Part shown: positions 22,437-31,166 of the stretch, one piece after another | Layout of the letters: the number at the start of each line of letters is the position of its first letter | Position numbering within the stretch: the first letter of the stretch is position 1 | From: an uncultured Clostridia bacterium | GTDB lineage: Bacteria > Bacillota_I > Bacilli_A > RF39 > UBA660 | Assembly: GCA_947643225.1 (NCBI GenBank) | Contig: CANRVH010000008.1 | Coordinates: 1 to 44,606 of the forward strand | Length of the DNA stretch: 44,606 bases | Direction: 5' to 3' | Translations under genes and position numbers: made by a program | The notes under the pieces: model-generated | Database searches by the model: none | Seen by the model: the letters and a program-made list of their open reading frames with translations, nothing else | Told to the model about the DNA's origin: nothing

Positions 22437-22964
22437 CTAAAAATATTGTTTTAATAGATCTTTGACTAATAAATGATACTCTGTATCCTTGGTTTTTTCT
22501 TCTTTTTCTTCTAATAAGCATAATGGTGGAAATAAAACACACCAGAAATTATTCCCTTCACCTTTTCCTAATTTTACTACTAATGATTCATATTCTCCTG
22601 AGGTGTAGACTACTCCTTTATAATTCTTACTCGGAAAATAATTTTCTCCATAGTTGATTTCATAGTTTGATTCTGAATTATTTTCTTTTAATGTTTTTTC
22701 TATATTTTCTTTTAGAGTAGGAATATTTTTTTCTAAAGATAATCTAGCTTTTTTAATATCTGTTTCTTCTTTTAAAAGATCTTTTATATTTTTTTGTAAA
22801 TTATTTTTTACTTTTATTTTTAATTCTTGATCTTTTATACTATTAGAATTTGCAATTACTCTAAATCTAATTGCCTCATTTGGTATAGTTATTTTTTCAT
22901 CACTTAGATCATTCAAAACAAAGATACTAGTTATTACTGTTAATATTATTATTATTTTTTTCAT
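22437..22964 (-). CDS. spoIIR: SpoIIR, forespore-to-mother-cell signalling protein
   Basis: A 175-residue protein with an N-terminal signal/anchor (about 3-18). SpoIIR is made in the forespore under sigma-F and secreted to trigger SpoIIGA processing of pro-sigma-E. Diagnostic motifs are PNEAIRFRVIANSNSIKDQ near 28-46 and the C-terminal NFWCVLFPPLC. Length is slightly below the Bacillus protein (224) but typical for clostridial and erysipelotrichial forms. Gene order prfA-prmC-spoIIR is conserved. Confidence 0.93.
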   Translation of the reverse strand: MKKIIIILTVITSIFVLNDLSDEKITIPNEAIRFRVIANSNSIKDQELKIKVKNNLQKNIKDLLKEETDIKKARLSLEKNIPTLKENIEKTLKENNSESNYEINYGENYFPSKNYKGVVYTSGEYESLVVKLGKGEGNNFWCVLFPPLCLLEEKEEKTKDTEYHLLVKDLLKQYF

Positions 22965-23036
22965 TTAAAATCACCCTCTATTTTTATTTAGGGTGACTTA
23001 TTTTTTCTTATACATTTTTTAACTGACTTATTTCGA

Positions 23037-23864
23037 CTAAAATAGATTATTAGAAAAAACAAAACACATTCTATCCCTTTGTTGTAGATCTTTTTTTACT
23101 TCTATGGTTATGTCTTTTAAATAAGTATTAACTAATTTTATGATGTCTTCTTTTTGGGTGTTGCCAATTTCAAAAGCAATTAAGAATTTTTCTTTTAAGT
23201 TTTTTGTTATTTCACTTAGTATTTTTTTATAACAGTCCATTCCATCTATTCCTGCATATAGGGCAAGATGAGGTTCATTATTTTTGACGATTTCTTCTAT
23301 TTCTTCTCCTGTTTTAATATAAGGTGGATTGCTGATGATCACATCATATTTTTTTTCTATATTAGAAAGCATATCATTTTTTAGTAGATGAGCATTAGAA
23401 TTTAATTTTCCACAGTTTTTGTGGGCAACTTCCAACGCTTTTTCACTAATATCGATTAAATCCACAGAATTTGTGGAAATTTTCTTTTCTAAAGTTAATC
23501 CAATTACTCCACTTCCACAACCTAAGTCTATTATATCTACTGGTTCTGTAAAAAACTTTTTGATATATTTTATTGTATTTTCTACTAATTCTTCTGTTTC
23601 AAATCTTGGTATTAATACATTTTCGTTTATGATAAATTCATTACCATAGAAGTTTACTTTTCCTAGGGCATATTGTATTGGAGTTCCTTCTTTTACTGCA
23701 CAAACTGCTCTTTTATATTGGTTAACTTTCTCTTCTTCTATGACTAAATCTAAGCAGGTCAATAATTCTAGTGGATTTTTTTTCAGAATATCTGCTAGTA
23801 AAATTTTAGCTAGATCAGAATGACAATGGGCTTTTCCGTATACTAATAATTCTTCTACTTTCAC
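23037..23864 (-). CDS. prmC: Release-factor glutamine methyltransferase
   Basis: PrmC methylates the Gln of the GGQ motif of RF1 and RF2. The 275-residue protein has a helical N-terminal domain and a Rossmann methyltransferase with the SAM motif DLGCGSGVIGL and the catalytic NPPY motif (IISNPPYIKTGEE). It starts at GTG 23864. prfA, its substrate gene, lies immediately upstream with a 62-base gap, so the two are probably co-transcribed. Confidence 0.96.
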   Translation of the reverse strand: MKVEELLVYGKAHCHSDLAKILLADILKKNPLELLTCLDLVIEEEKVNQYKRAVCAVKEGTPIQYALGKVNFYGNEFIINENVLIPRFETEELVENTIKYIKKFFTEPVDIIDLGCGSGVIGLTLEKKISTNSVDLIDISEKALEVAHKNCGKLNSNAHLLKNDMLSNIEKKYDVIISNPPYIKTGEEIEEIVKNNEPHLALYAGIDGMDCYKKILSEITKNLKEKFLIAFEIGNTQKEDIIKLVNTYLKDITIEVKKDLQQRDRMCFVFSNNLF

Positions 23865-23926
23865 TTTTTCACCAGTTTTTTGTTTATTTTTTGGAATATA
23901 GGGTAACTGAACATATTCTTTCTCCT

Positions 23927-24988
23927 TTAATTTTTTTCTCCTGCTAGTTTTCTTGCTTGATCTTCTTTTTGTAGGGCTTCAATAATCCCATCTAAATCGC
24001 CATCTACTACTCGATCTAAATTTTTTGTTGTATAACTTATCCTATGGTCTGTTACTCTATTTTGTGGATAGTTATAAGTTCGAATTTTTTCAGCACGATC
24101 GCCTGTTCCTATTTTACTTCTTCTTTCCCTACCTTCTTCTGTTTCTAGTCTTTCTCTTTCTAGTTCATATAATCTTGTCTTTAATACTTTCATTGCTTGC
24201 TCTTTATTTTGAATTTGACTTCTTTCATTTTGACAAGTAACTACAGTATTTGTTGGTATATGAGTAATTCTAACAGCAGAGTCGGTTGTATTTACTCCTT
24301 GACCGCCACAACCTGATGAACGATAAATATCTATTCGTAAATCGGATTGTTTAATTTCAATATCTACTTCTTCTGCTTCTGGCATAACGAGAACTGTTGC
24401 AGTTGATGTTTGTAAACGACCATTGGATTCGGTTGTTGGTACTCTTTGTACTCTATGTGATCCGCTTTCATATTTAAATTTACTATATGCTCCCATACCT
24501 TTAACCATAAATTCAATTTGACTATATCCTCCTGCATCTCCTTCTACTGCATTATAGATATCATATTTGAATCCTTTTTTTTCAGCATATCTAGTATACA
24601 TTCTGAATAAATCTCCAGCAAAGATATTAGCCTCATCTCCTCCTGCTGCTCCACGAATTTCTACAATGACATTTTTCTTATCATTGGGATCTTTGGGTAT
24701 TAATAAAATTTCTAATTGTTTTTCTTCATTTATTTTTTGCTCTTCTAACGATGCTAATTCTTCTTTAGCTATTTCTTGCATATCTTTATCTTTTAGCATT
24801 TCTTTAGCTTCTTCTATTTCTGTTAATATCTTTTTATAAGCTTTAAAACAATTTACTATCTCTTCTATTTCACTTAGCTCTTTTGAAAGTTCTCTTGTTT
24901 TTTTGATATCATTTAGAATATCTGGGTTTGTTAAGTCATTTGAAATTTCATTGTATCTAGATTCTATTTGTTCTAAATGTTCAAACAT
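23927..24988 (-). CDS. prfA: Peptide chain release factor 1
   Basis: RF1 terminates translation at UAA and UAG. The 353-residue protein carries the codon-recognition tripeptide (VPTTESNGR, P-T-T) and the catalytic GGQ in SSGCGGQGVNTTDSAVR. The C-terminal segment (RIRTYNYPQNRVTDHRI) is standard. Its presence agrees with use of UAG stops. It heads the prmC-spoIIR-mntP cluster. Confidence 0.97.
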   Translation of the reverse strand: MFEHLEQIESRYNEISNDLTNPDILNDIKKTRELSKELSEIEEIVNCFKAYKKILTEIEEAKEMLKDKDMQEIAKEELASLEEQKINEEKQLEILLIPKDPNDKKNVIVEIRGAAGGDEANIFAGDLFRMYTRYAEKKGFKYDIYNAVEGDAGGYSQIEFMVKGMGAYSKFKYESGSHRVQRVPTTESNGRLQTSTATVLVMPEAEEVDIEIKQSDLRIDIYRSSGCGGQGVNTTDSAVRITHIPTNTVVTCQNERSQIQNKEQAMKVLKTRLYELERERLETEEGRERRSKIGTGDRAEKIRTYNYPQNRVTDHRISYTTKNLDRVVDGDLDGIIEALQKEDQARKLAGEKN

Positions 24989-25110
24989 ATTTATCTCTCC
25001 TTTTTTACTATTTTGTAGTATATCATATTAATTATTATTTTAAAAGAACCAATCCTTTCTTATTAATATTTTCAGCCGTCTATTTCCTATTAAAATATAA
25101 GAAAAATAAA

Positions 25111-25157
25111 AAAACAATGTGATCATTAATTAGTATTTTACTTTATCATATTGTTTT
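25111..25157. terminator. Bidirectional terminator upstream of prfA
   Basis: An 11-bp stem with one G-U (AACAATGTGAT with ATCATATTGTT), a long loop, an A run on the left and TTTTT on the right. On the minus strand it ends the 164-residue gene. Confidence 0.6.
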
Positions 25158-25178
25158 TATTTTTCACTATTATACTTA

Positions 25179-25673
25179 TTAAATTGTTTTTCTAGATGAC
25201 TCTATTGTATGATTTTCTTCTTTTTCTAAAGAGCGTAGATAATTTCTAACTTCAATTAAACGGTTTTTATTATTACCTGTCTTCTGCTCTTCAAAACCTT
25301 TTTCCATTGCTGAAACAATTAAATCGAATTCTTCTTCATCCTTTGGAACTAGTTCATCTAGCTGGGCTGGAGTAAACCCTAATGTTATCAATGCTTTTCC
25401 ATAAGTATTGATTCTCTTTACAAGTGATAAATTATTTACATCAGGAATAGGAGACTTATTAATTTTATGACAGGCTAATAACAGTTTTTTAAGAGGATCA
25501 ATATAAATTTTATTAATATATTCAAAATTGGCTTGCATTTTATTTCTTTCTACAACATCCTCAATATTACTAATTTCGTCTGGCTTTATCTCTATAATTG
25601 ATGGTGTTAATGGCTCCTCAAAAATATGTTTCCGTAATTTATCAATTTCTTCTTGACTTAATAATCCATCCAT
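25179..25673 (-). CDS. Hypothetical protein with FliM-like N-terminus
   Basis: A 164-residue, charged, mostly helical soluble protein. The first residues (MDGLLSQEEIDKL) resemble the CheY-binding tip of FliM and FliY, but nothing else in it, or in the window, is flagellar. I therefore give no function. Gene reality is supported by good codon use, a clear ribosome-binding site (GAGGAGGATA) and a terminator downstream. A perfect inverted repeat TTTACAC / GTGTAAA (25732-25738 with 25754-25760) lies 60-90 bases upstream and may be an operator. Confidence 0.65.
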   Translation of the reverse strand: MDGLLSQEEIDKLRKHIFEEPLTPSIIEIKPDEISNIEDVVERNKMQANFEYINKIYIDPLKKLLLACHKINKSPIPDVNNLSLVKRINTYGKALITLGFTPAQLDELVPKDEEEFDLIVSAMEKGFEEQKTGNNKNRLIEVRNYLRSLEKEENHTIESSRKTI

Positions 25674-25887
25674 ATAATATCTATCCTCCTCTATTTTAGA
25701 GTAGCAAATAATTGTTATGTTGTATACTTAGTTTACACTTTTAAGTAGTTTATGTGTAAAGTTAATATTAGTATTGTACTTTTGGGTTATATATATACTT
25801 TAAAATGCTAATTAAGAAACAATATAACTATTATTTTACAAGATCTTTTAGATCGATTATAATCCATTATATTTTTCTGAATCGTTA

Positions 25888-26493
25888 TTATTTTTGGATA
25901 CAAGCTTCATTTAATAAAATTTTTCTTATTTCTATCCATCCTTCTCTCCAATCGTATCCTGCTCTTATTATTCCTTTTTTCTTTAATTCTTCATCTGATA
26001 TATCTTTATTATGATATGAGGGAAATAATATTTTTGTTTCAATATTTTCATCAAAATTAGATAATCTATCATCTATTTGTATATCTGCTTTAAATATATA
26101 TTTTGTATTGGTAAAAATAAATTTTTCAGGGTTAATAAAGGGAAGTTGATCAATTAAAAAGTCATATTTATTTGAAAATAACTTGCCAGAGCCCTTAATA
26201 TCAAACGGATTGATGCACGATGAACAGATATAAATATTATAGAATTCATTTAATCTTTTTATTGTTTCTTTTGCATATGGTAAAATTTCAGCATCTTCGT
26301 ATAAGTTTCTATTATCTATAAACCGATTAAATTCATCAAATCTTTCTTTTGGTATTGCTGCTTTATCTATATAATATTCTGTGAAATCATCAATTACATA
26401 ATTTGTTCCTAAGAAGTCATTAACAGCTTTTAAAAAAGCTGGAAAGCAAAATACTTCATCGATATCTAATAATAAATCTTTTTTCTTTTCCAT
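25888..26493 (-). CDS. 5' nucleotidase / deoxyribonucleotidase-like HAD phosphatase (NT5C family)
   Basis: A 201-residue HAD-fold enzyme. Motif I is LLLDIDEVF (nucleophile Asp10, acid Asp12), the Ser of motif II is in YICSSC, and the acidic motif IV is ADIQIDDRLSNF. The overall pattern matches bacterial NT5C-like proteins that dephosphorylate deoxynucleoside monophosphates. Here the conserved Val/Cys motif DxDEVxCFP is seen. It would tune nucleotide pools in the cytosol. It stands alone, next to a pseudogene, so it may be accessory. Substrate is not proved by sequence. Confidence 0.85.
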   Translation of the reverse strand: MEKKKDLLLDIDEVFCFPAFLKAVNDFLGTNYVIDDFTEYYIDKAAIPKERFDEFNRFIDNRNLYEDAEILPYAKETIKRLNEFYNIYICSSCINPFDIKGSGKLFSNKYDFLIDQLPFINPEKFIFTNTKYIFKADIQIDDRLSNFDENIETKILFPSYHNKDISDEELKKKGIIRAGYDWREGWIEIRKILLNEACIQK

Positions 26494-26668
26494 TATCGAA
26501 CTAACCTTCTTTTTTTATATTCTTTGCACAAACTTTTTAATTAATTTTAAATCATAAGGTTATTATAACATCTATCTTTAAAATATTAAACTTGATACAG
26601 ACTTGATTGTTATTTATTATTAACTTTTCTCTTAAATTGACTTTTTTCTTTTTTAAATTTTCTAATTT

Positions 26669-27133
26669 CTATTTTTCTACTATACTAGTTAGTATATAAT
26701 CCCTATTTTTTAAATCAATAGTTTGATTACAATAAGAACATTTTCCAGTAACGCTAATGTCTAAATTAGCATGATAACTAGAATATGTAATTATCTTTCT
26801 TCGGTCTATGTCATCTTTGTTTTTTGTATTCTACTTTTATTATTTTCTCTTTTATCTTTTCCTGATTTTTCTTTTTAATATTATACTACTTATCATATCA
26901 ATTACTGTAAATATTAAATATGGTAAATCTTTTTTCAAGTCTTCTACTTGGTTCAGATCCTGTACTTATACTCCCATGGATATTTAACGAGGACCACCAG
27001 AAAAGTAACTACTTGAACCACTACTATCTTAGCTTCCATCAACCCCTAAATCAGCTTTTACTTCAAATATAAATGTTGTTGCTGATCTAATAATTTAAAA
27101 AATTGTACCTACATATTTACCTAGGTTTTTCAT
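26669..27133 (-). pseudogene. Decayed gene for a small protein with a CxxC zinc-ribbon tail
   Basis: A good ribosome-binding site and ATG at 27133 open a frame MKNLGKYVGTIF that is broken by TAA at codon 13 and again further on (after DGS and GGPR). The last readable part, in the same frame, ends with a Cys-x-x-Cys knuckle (GKCSYCNQTIDLKN) and a TAG at 26669. Between them, near 26830, coding passes to another frame at an A run. Several stops plus a frameshift show decay. No family is recognised. Confidence 0.6.
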
Positions 27134-27235
27134 ATTAGACTCCTTATGATAGATTAAGTATATCATAAAATAGTTAATAAGGTTTATTTATGTTACCTTT
27201 TTCCACTTTAAAAGCAATATGTCTTTCCATATTGC

Positions 27236-27676
27236 CTATTCTTCTAGTTCTTCTTCATCAATTACAACTAAATCTTTTAAATCTTCATCTGTTGTATCAT
27301 ATGTTGTATCTCCATCTGAATAATCATCTTCAAGTTCTTCCTCTTCTTCTTTATCGATATCTTCTTCTATATCTTCATCATCTAATTCGTCATCTGTCTC
27401 ACTTGATACTTTTATTAATTTATCTGAAGTATGTTTACTTCTTAGGTCCCAATTACCATTATCTAATAAAATGAATCTTTTATCTGTTGATAAAGCCGTA
27501 TAGTAATCTCCTATTTTTTCTTCAAAGGTAGATTCTGGCAAATCTAATAGTTTTATTATTTTTTTAAATAAACTTGCTGTATTCATTGTTTTTTTACTCT
27601 CTTCTAAAATCATTTCAGTTATATCTTTATTAGAAAGTAATTCTAGCTCTTCTTTTTTCATTTTAGCAATGCTCAT
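27236..27676 (-). CDS. rpoE: RNA polymerase delta subunit
   Basis: The delta subunit, found only in Bacillota, speeds RNA polymerase recycling and raises promoter selectivity. The N-terminal HARE-HTH domain (about 1-85, including YTALSTDKRFILLDNGNWDLR) is followed by the typical disordered acidic tail, about 55 residues mostly Asp and Glu. I start at ATG 27676, seven bases after GGAGG; the longer frame to 27694 would begin before that site. It sits downstream of argS, as in some Bacillota. Confidence 0.93.
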   Translation of the reverse strand: MSIAKMKKEELELLSNKDITEMILEESKKTMNTASLFKKIIKLLDLPESTFEEKIGDYYTALSTDKRFILLDNGNWDLRSKHTSDKLIKVSSETDDELDDEDIEEDIDKEEEEELEDDYSDGDTTYDTTDEDLKDLVVIDEEELEE

Positions 27677-27789
27677 TACATTTCCTCCATTCAAATCATT
27701 ATATGTTAAAATTTTATAACTTGTTTATTTTTTTATGATAAATACGAAAATATTTATATCATACATTAAGAAGTTATGCAATATCTTTT

Positions 27790-29535
27790 TTACATTTTTT
27801 CTGGAAGGGATATACCAAGTATTTCCAAAATCTTCTTATTTGTAGTATATACAAGAAATGTCAAAGCTAACCAACTTATTTTTAAGGAATTATTTTCTTC
27901 TGTTAAAATTCTATTTTCATTATAAAATGTATTATAACTACTAGTTAGTTTGTATATATAATCAGTTAATTCATTTAATGATTTTTCTTCTAAACATTTG
28001 GTTAGAATTTGTGGAAATTTTAATAGTTCTAGCGCTACTGTTCTATCTGATTTGTTCATTAATTTAGTGACTGCATAGTCTTTTCTTTCAGCCTTGTATA
28101 GAAGGGATTTCATTCTGATTGTAGAATATAGTAAATATGGTCCTGTTTTTCCATCTAAGCTAACAAATTTTTGAGGATCAAAAACATAGTCTGTTTCGCG
28201 ATATGGAATTAAATCGGCATATTTTAAAGCAGAAATGGCAATTTTCTTAGCTGTTTCTTCCTGTTTATCTTGATCAACCCTTTCTTTATTTAACCTTTTG
28301 GTTGTTTCTTCTGTTAAAATTTGAATTAATTCTTTTAAACTCATCACATTTCCATCTCTTGTTTTAAATGGTTTGCCATCAGTGCCATTCATTGTTCCAA
28401 AACCATAAAATCCTAATTTTAGATGATCACTTGCTATCTTTGTTTTCTTAACAGCACGGAAAACTTGTTCAAAGTAAAGAGATTGTCTTGAGTCGGCAAA
28501 ATACCAAATTTCATCGGGATTAAATCTTTCTATTCTAGAATACATGGTCGCTAATTCACGGGTTGCATATAATGTAGCTCCGTTTGATTTAATTACGACT
28601 AAAGGTGGCATAGGGGAATTGTCTGTTTCTTCTTTAATATCAATTACCTTGGCATCTTCACTTTCTTTTAAGTAATGATTTTTTTCTAGATAATCGATTA
28701 CTTTAGGAATATAAGGATAACAGGTGCTTTCTCCTTCATATAAATCAAAAGTGGTGTTAATATCTTGATAAACTGCTTTAATATCTTCTATCGATACTTC
28801 TTTTATTTTATTCCAAAGAGCAGTGTAAGATTTATTTCCTTTTTCTAATTCTGCTGTTATTTCTGTTACTTCTTGCATTCTTGCTTCATCGTTTTTAGCA
28901 GCAATATTTGCAGTTGGATAAATTTCTCCTAATTCATCGGGGGTTATTGTGAAATCTATTTCGTCATAGTTTCCATTAAAGTCTTGATTAAAATAGTCTA
29001 GAGTAGGATATCTTCTTTTTATTTCAGAAATAACCATGCCTGATTGTCTACCAATATCTCCAAAATGAACATCACTAATTACTTCATGGCCTAAATATTT
29101 GGCTAGTCTTTTTATAGCTTCTCCGATATTAGCAGAACGAAGATGTCCTACGTGTAGTGTCTTGGCGATATTAGCACCACCATAGTCCATCATAATTTTC
29201 TTGGGTTCTACTTGATCAATATTAGTTGTAAAATCATCTAAAATTTTATTTAGAGATGTTTGTAAAAAGTATGAACTTAAGGTTAAGTTAATAAAACCAG
29301 GGCCTGCTATATTTACATTGGTGAAACGAGAATCTTTCTTTAAAATATCTGCTATTTTTGTGGCGATATCTCTTGGATTCTCATGATAGACTGAAGCTAG
29401 ACGCATAGCATCATTAATTTGATAGTCTCCTAAGTCTTTACGGGATGATTCTACAAATGTAAGTTCTTCAATGTCATATCCAATATTAGTAATTAATTCT
29501 TTTAACTCATTTTTTAACTCTTTTATGATACTCAT
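27790..29535 (-). CDS. argS: Arginyl-tRNA synthetase
   Basis: A class I synthetase of about 581 residues. An N-terminal Add-1 domain recognises the tRNA D-loop. The catalytic domain has the HIGH motif as HVGH (ANIAKTLHVGHLRSANIGE), and the KMSKS loop is replaced by KPFKTRDG, as is usual in ArgRS. A DALR anticodon-binding domain follows (YLLYSTIRMKSLL). The second ATG at 29535 is preceded at seven bases by GGAGG, which lies in the end of the upstream gene, so translation is coupled to it. Confidence 0.97.
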   Translation of the reverse strand: MSIIKELKNELKELITNIGYDIEELTFVESSRKDLGDYQINDAMRLASVYHENPRDIATKIADILKKDSRFTNVNIAGPGFINLTLSSYFLQTSLNKILDDFTTNIDQVEPKKIMMDYGGANIAKTLHVGHLRSANIGEAIKRLAKYLGHEVISDVHFGDIGRQSGMVISEIKRRYPTLDYFNQDFNGNYDEIDFTITPDELGEIYPTANIAAKNDEARMQEVTEITAELEKGNKSYTALWNKIKEVSIEDIKAVYQDINTTFDLYEGESTCYPYIPKVIDYLEKNHYLKESEDAKVIDIKEETDNSPMPPLVVIKSNGATLYATRELATMYSRIERFNPDEIWYFADSRQSLYFEQVFRAVKKTKIASDHLKLGFYGFGTMNGTDGKPFKTRDGNVMSLKELIQILTEETTKRLNKERVDQDKQEETAKKIAISALKYADLIPYRETDYVFDPQKFVSLDGKTGPYLLYSTIRMKSLLYKAERKDYAVTKLMNKSDRTVALELLKFPQILTKCLEEKSLNELTDYIYKLTSSYNTFYNENRILTEENNSLKISWLALTFLVYTTNKKILEILGISLPEKM

Positions 29536-29537
29536 GT

Positions 29538-29903
29538 TCATTCCTCCAGTATTTTTATTTTATATAAATATTTTTCATTATTTAGGGTATAACCAATTTC
29601 AATAGAAGGTCTATTAGATGTAATCTTATTTGTGAAGATTTCTATTTCTAAATTACTATTTAGTTCTTTTATTAGCATTTTGTTTTTTGTTTTTTGGTTT
29701 TCTATAAATGTAAGTTCTTGATATATTTTTAAATTATCTCTTTTTAAACAATTTTTATTATAGTCATAAATTACTGCTGTTTTATTTGGGTCTTGTTCTA
29801 GATAATAGAGATAGTTTTTTTCTTTATCATAATTTACTTCTACTTGATTCGTTTTATTTTCTTCTGCTGTTTTTATTGTTATTAAGGCTTTTAGTCTCTG
29901 CAT
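29538..29903 (-). CDS. DUF1934 family protein (YwiB-like)
   Basis: A 121-residue, beta-rich protein matching the DUF1934 calycin-like barrel (Bacillus YwiB). The start is preceded by GGTGAAG. It ends inside the ribosome-binding region of argS, and ywiB directly precedes argS in Bacillus too. Function is not known; the conserved linkage suggests a translation-related or regulatory role, which is inference. Sequence is divergent, so the call rests on length, predicted fold and context. Confidence 0.72.
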   Translation of the reverse strand: MQRLKALITIKTAEENKTNQVEVNYDKEKNYLYYLEQDPNKTAVIYDYNKNCLKRDNLKIYQELTFIENQKTKNKMLIKELNSNLEIEIFTNKITSNRPSIEIGYTLNNEKYLYKIKILEE

Positions 29904-30004
29904 TTCTTCACCAACTCAATTTCAATTTATATTATATCATAATTTAGTATAAATCAGAAAAGGTATTTTTATTTATCAATAACAAAAAGTGTGTAGGCTT
30001 ACAA

Positions 30005-30150
30005 TTGTCAAAAAGACGTTTTTACGTTATTATGGATATCTCAAGGGAACTTGCATATAATAAAAAGGATACATTTGATTGTAGTTGATCAAATGCATCC
30101 TATATCAATATAGCATCTGAAATCATTTAATTGTGAAATCAGATGTTTTT
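30005..30150 (+). ncRNA. Candidate small RNA with promoter and terminator
   Basis: A consensus-like promoter, TTGTCA (30005-30010), 17 bases, TATTAT (30028-30033), predicts a start near 30040. The transcript would contain a 13-bp hairpin with one mismatch (GGATACATTTGAT with ATCAAATGCATCC, 30067-30100). It would end in a 7-bp hairpin, CATCTGA / TCAGATG, then five T (30114-30150). No credible ORF. About 110 nt. No known family recognised. Confidence 0.5.
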
Positions 30151-30386
30151 GTTATTTTAGATATAAAAATATTGTATTTTTTGAGCCACTTTTCATAAGT
30201 TCTTAAATATCTTTATAACCTTTATTTATAGGGGTTATGATATTTTTGTCTTTGCGTGATATTCACATATATTTTTATAATTCCTTATATTTTTACTTTC
30301 AAAAGTAGTAAAAATTTAATCAAAAGATGATAAGTTTGTTGTAAACAAAGAGCTTTATAATAAAAACTAAACTTCTTTTTAAAAAG
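30151..30386. other. Intergenic, nothing further recognised
   Basis: AT-rich sequence between the candidate RNA and the next gene; no ORF, tRNA or motif seen. Confidence 0.5.
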
Positions 30387-31040
30387 TTAATCTTGTCTAG
30401 AGTGAATGATTTTCATTGTTTTTTCTATCGCTTTGGGTTTGGCATTTTCTTTCATATTTTTAAAATCTTTAATATAATCTATAAATAATTCTTTCTTTTC
30501 TGCCTCTGTAATATTTGTATCCATTTGAATCATAGTAAGCCATAATTCTGCTTCATTCATTGCATTTAATGTTCTTCTTTGTTTTTTTGTTATTATATAA
30601 TTCCCTCTACAAGGAGAATCACTATTAATACAAGTTTTTTTATATTCATGATTTATATCTTGTTGTGATACATTATCTAGATCTATTTTTAGGGTATTTT
30701 TTAGTAATTTATCTTGTTCATCTATTGCTTGTTTTAATTTAATGCAATGTAGATCTGAAATTGCTTCATGAAATAAATTTTCTCTTCCTTTTCCTTTTCT
30801 TGTTAAAATAAAGACTGTCCATAGTATTTCCTCTATTATTTCTAATACATTTGATATAGGTCTTAAAAATTTTTCAATAATTTTTGAACTAAGTTTCTTT
30901 CTATCTATTAGATTACCATCATTTTTAATATAAAGATAACCATATTTTTTTACATAATTTCTTAATAAAATTTCACATAGTTGATCTGTTGTTATTCTTG
31001 CTATTCCTGACATTAAACAAAATATAATTAAATTAAACAT
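30387..31040 (-). CDS. Hypothetical protein with N-terminal hydrophobic segment
   Basis: A protein of 217 residues from the ATG at 31040, which AAAGGAAG precedes; a frame to 31124 exists without a ribosome-binding site. Residues 1-16 (MFNLIIFCLMSGIAR) are hydrophobic, followed by a predominantly helical, charged domain. The stretch NAMNEAELWLTMIQMD and two Cys (TCINSDSPCRGN) are visible. No family is recognised. It diverges from the PBP gene, which starts 126 bases away. Confidence 0.65.
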   Translation of the reverse strand: MFNLIIFCLMSGIARITTDQLCEILLRNYVKKYGYLYIKNDGNLIDRKKLSSKIIEKFLRPISNVLEIIEEILWTVFILTRKGKGRENLFHEAISDLHCIKLKQAIDEQDKLLKNTLKIDLDNVSQQDINHEYKKTCINSDSPCRGNYIITKKQRRTLNAMNEAELWLTMIQMDTNITEAEKKELFIDYIKDFKNMKENAKPKAIEKTMKIIHSRQD

Positions 31041-31166
31041 GAAGCTTCTTCCTTTCTTAAAATTATTGTTTATTTTATCATATCTTATTTTTTTTACAAG
31101 ATTTAATTTATAAAACACATACATATTTTAAAAAAATTGTAAGATACTAAAAAAGAAGGTGAGAAT

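Noticed and set aside
26669-27133. Recoded stop codons (TAA or TAG read as an amino acid)
   Set aside because: All other genes use these codons as stops and RF1 is present; the locus also has a frameshift.
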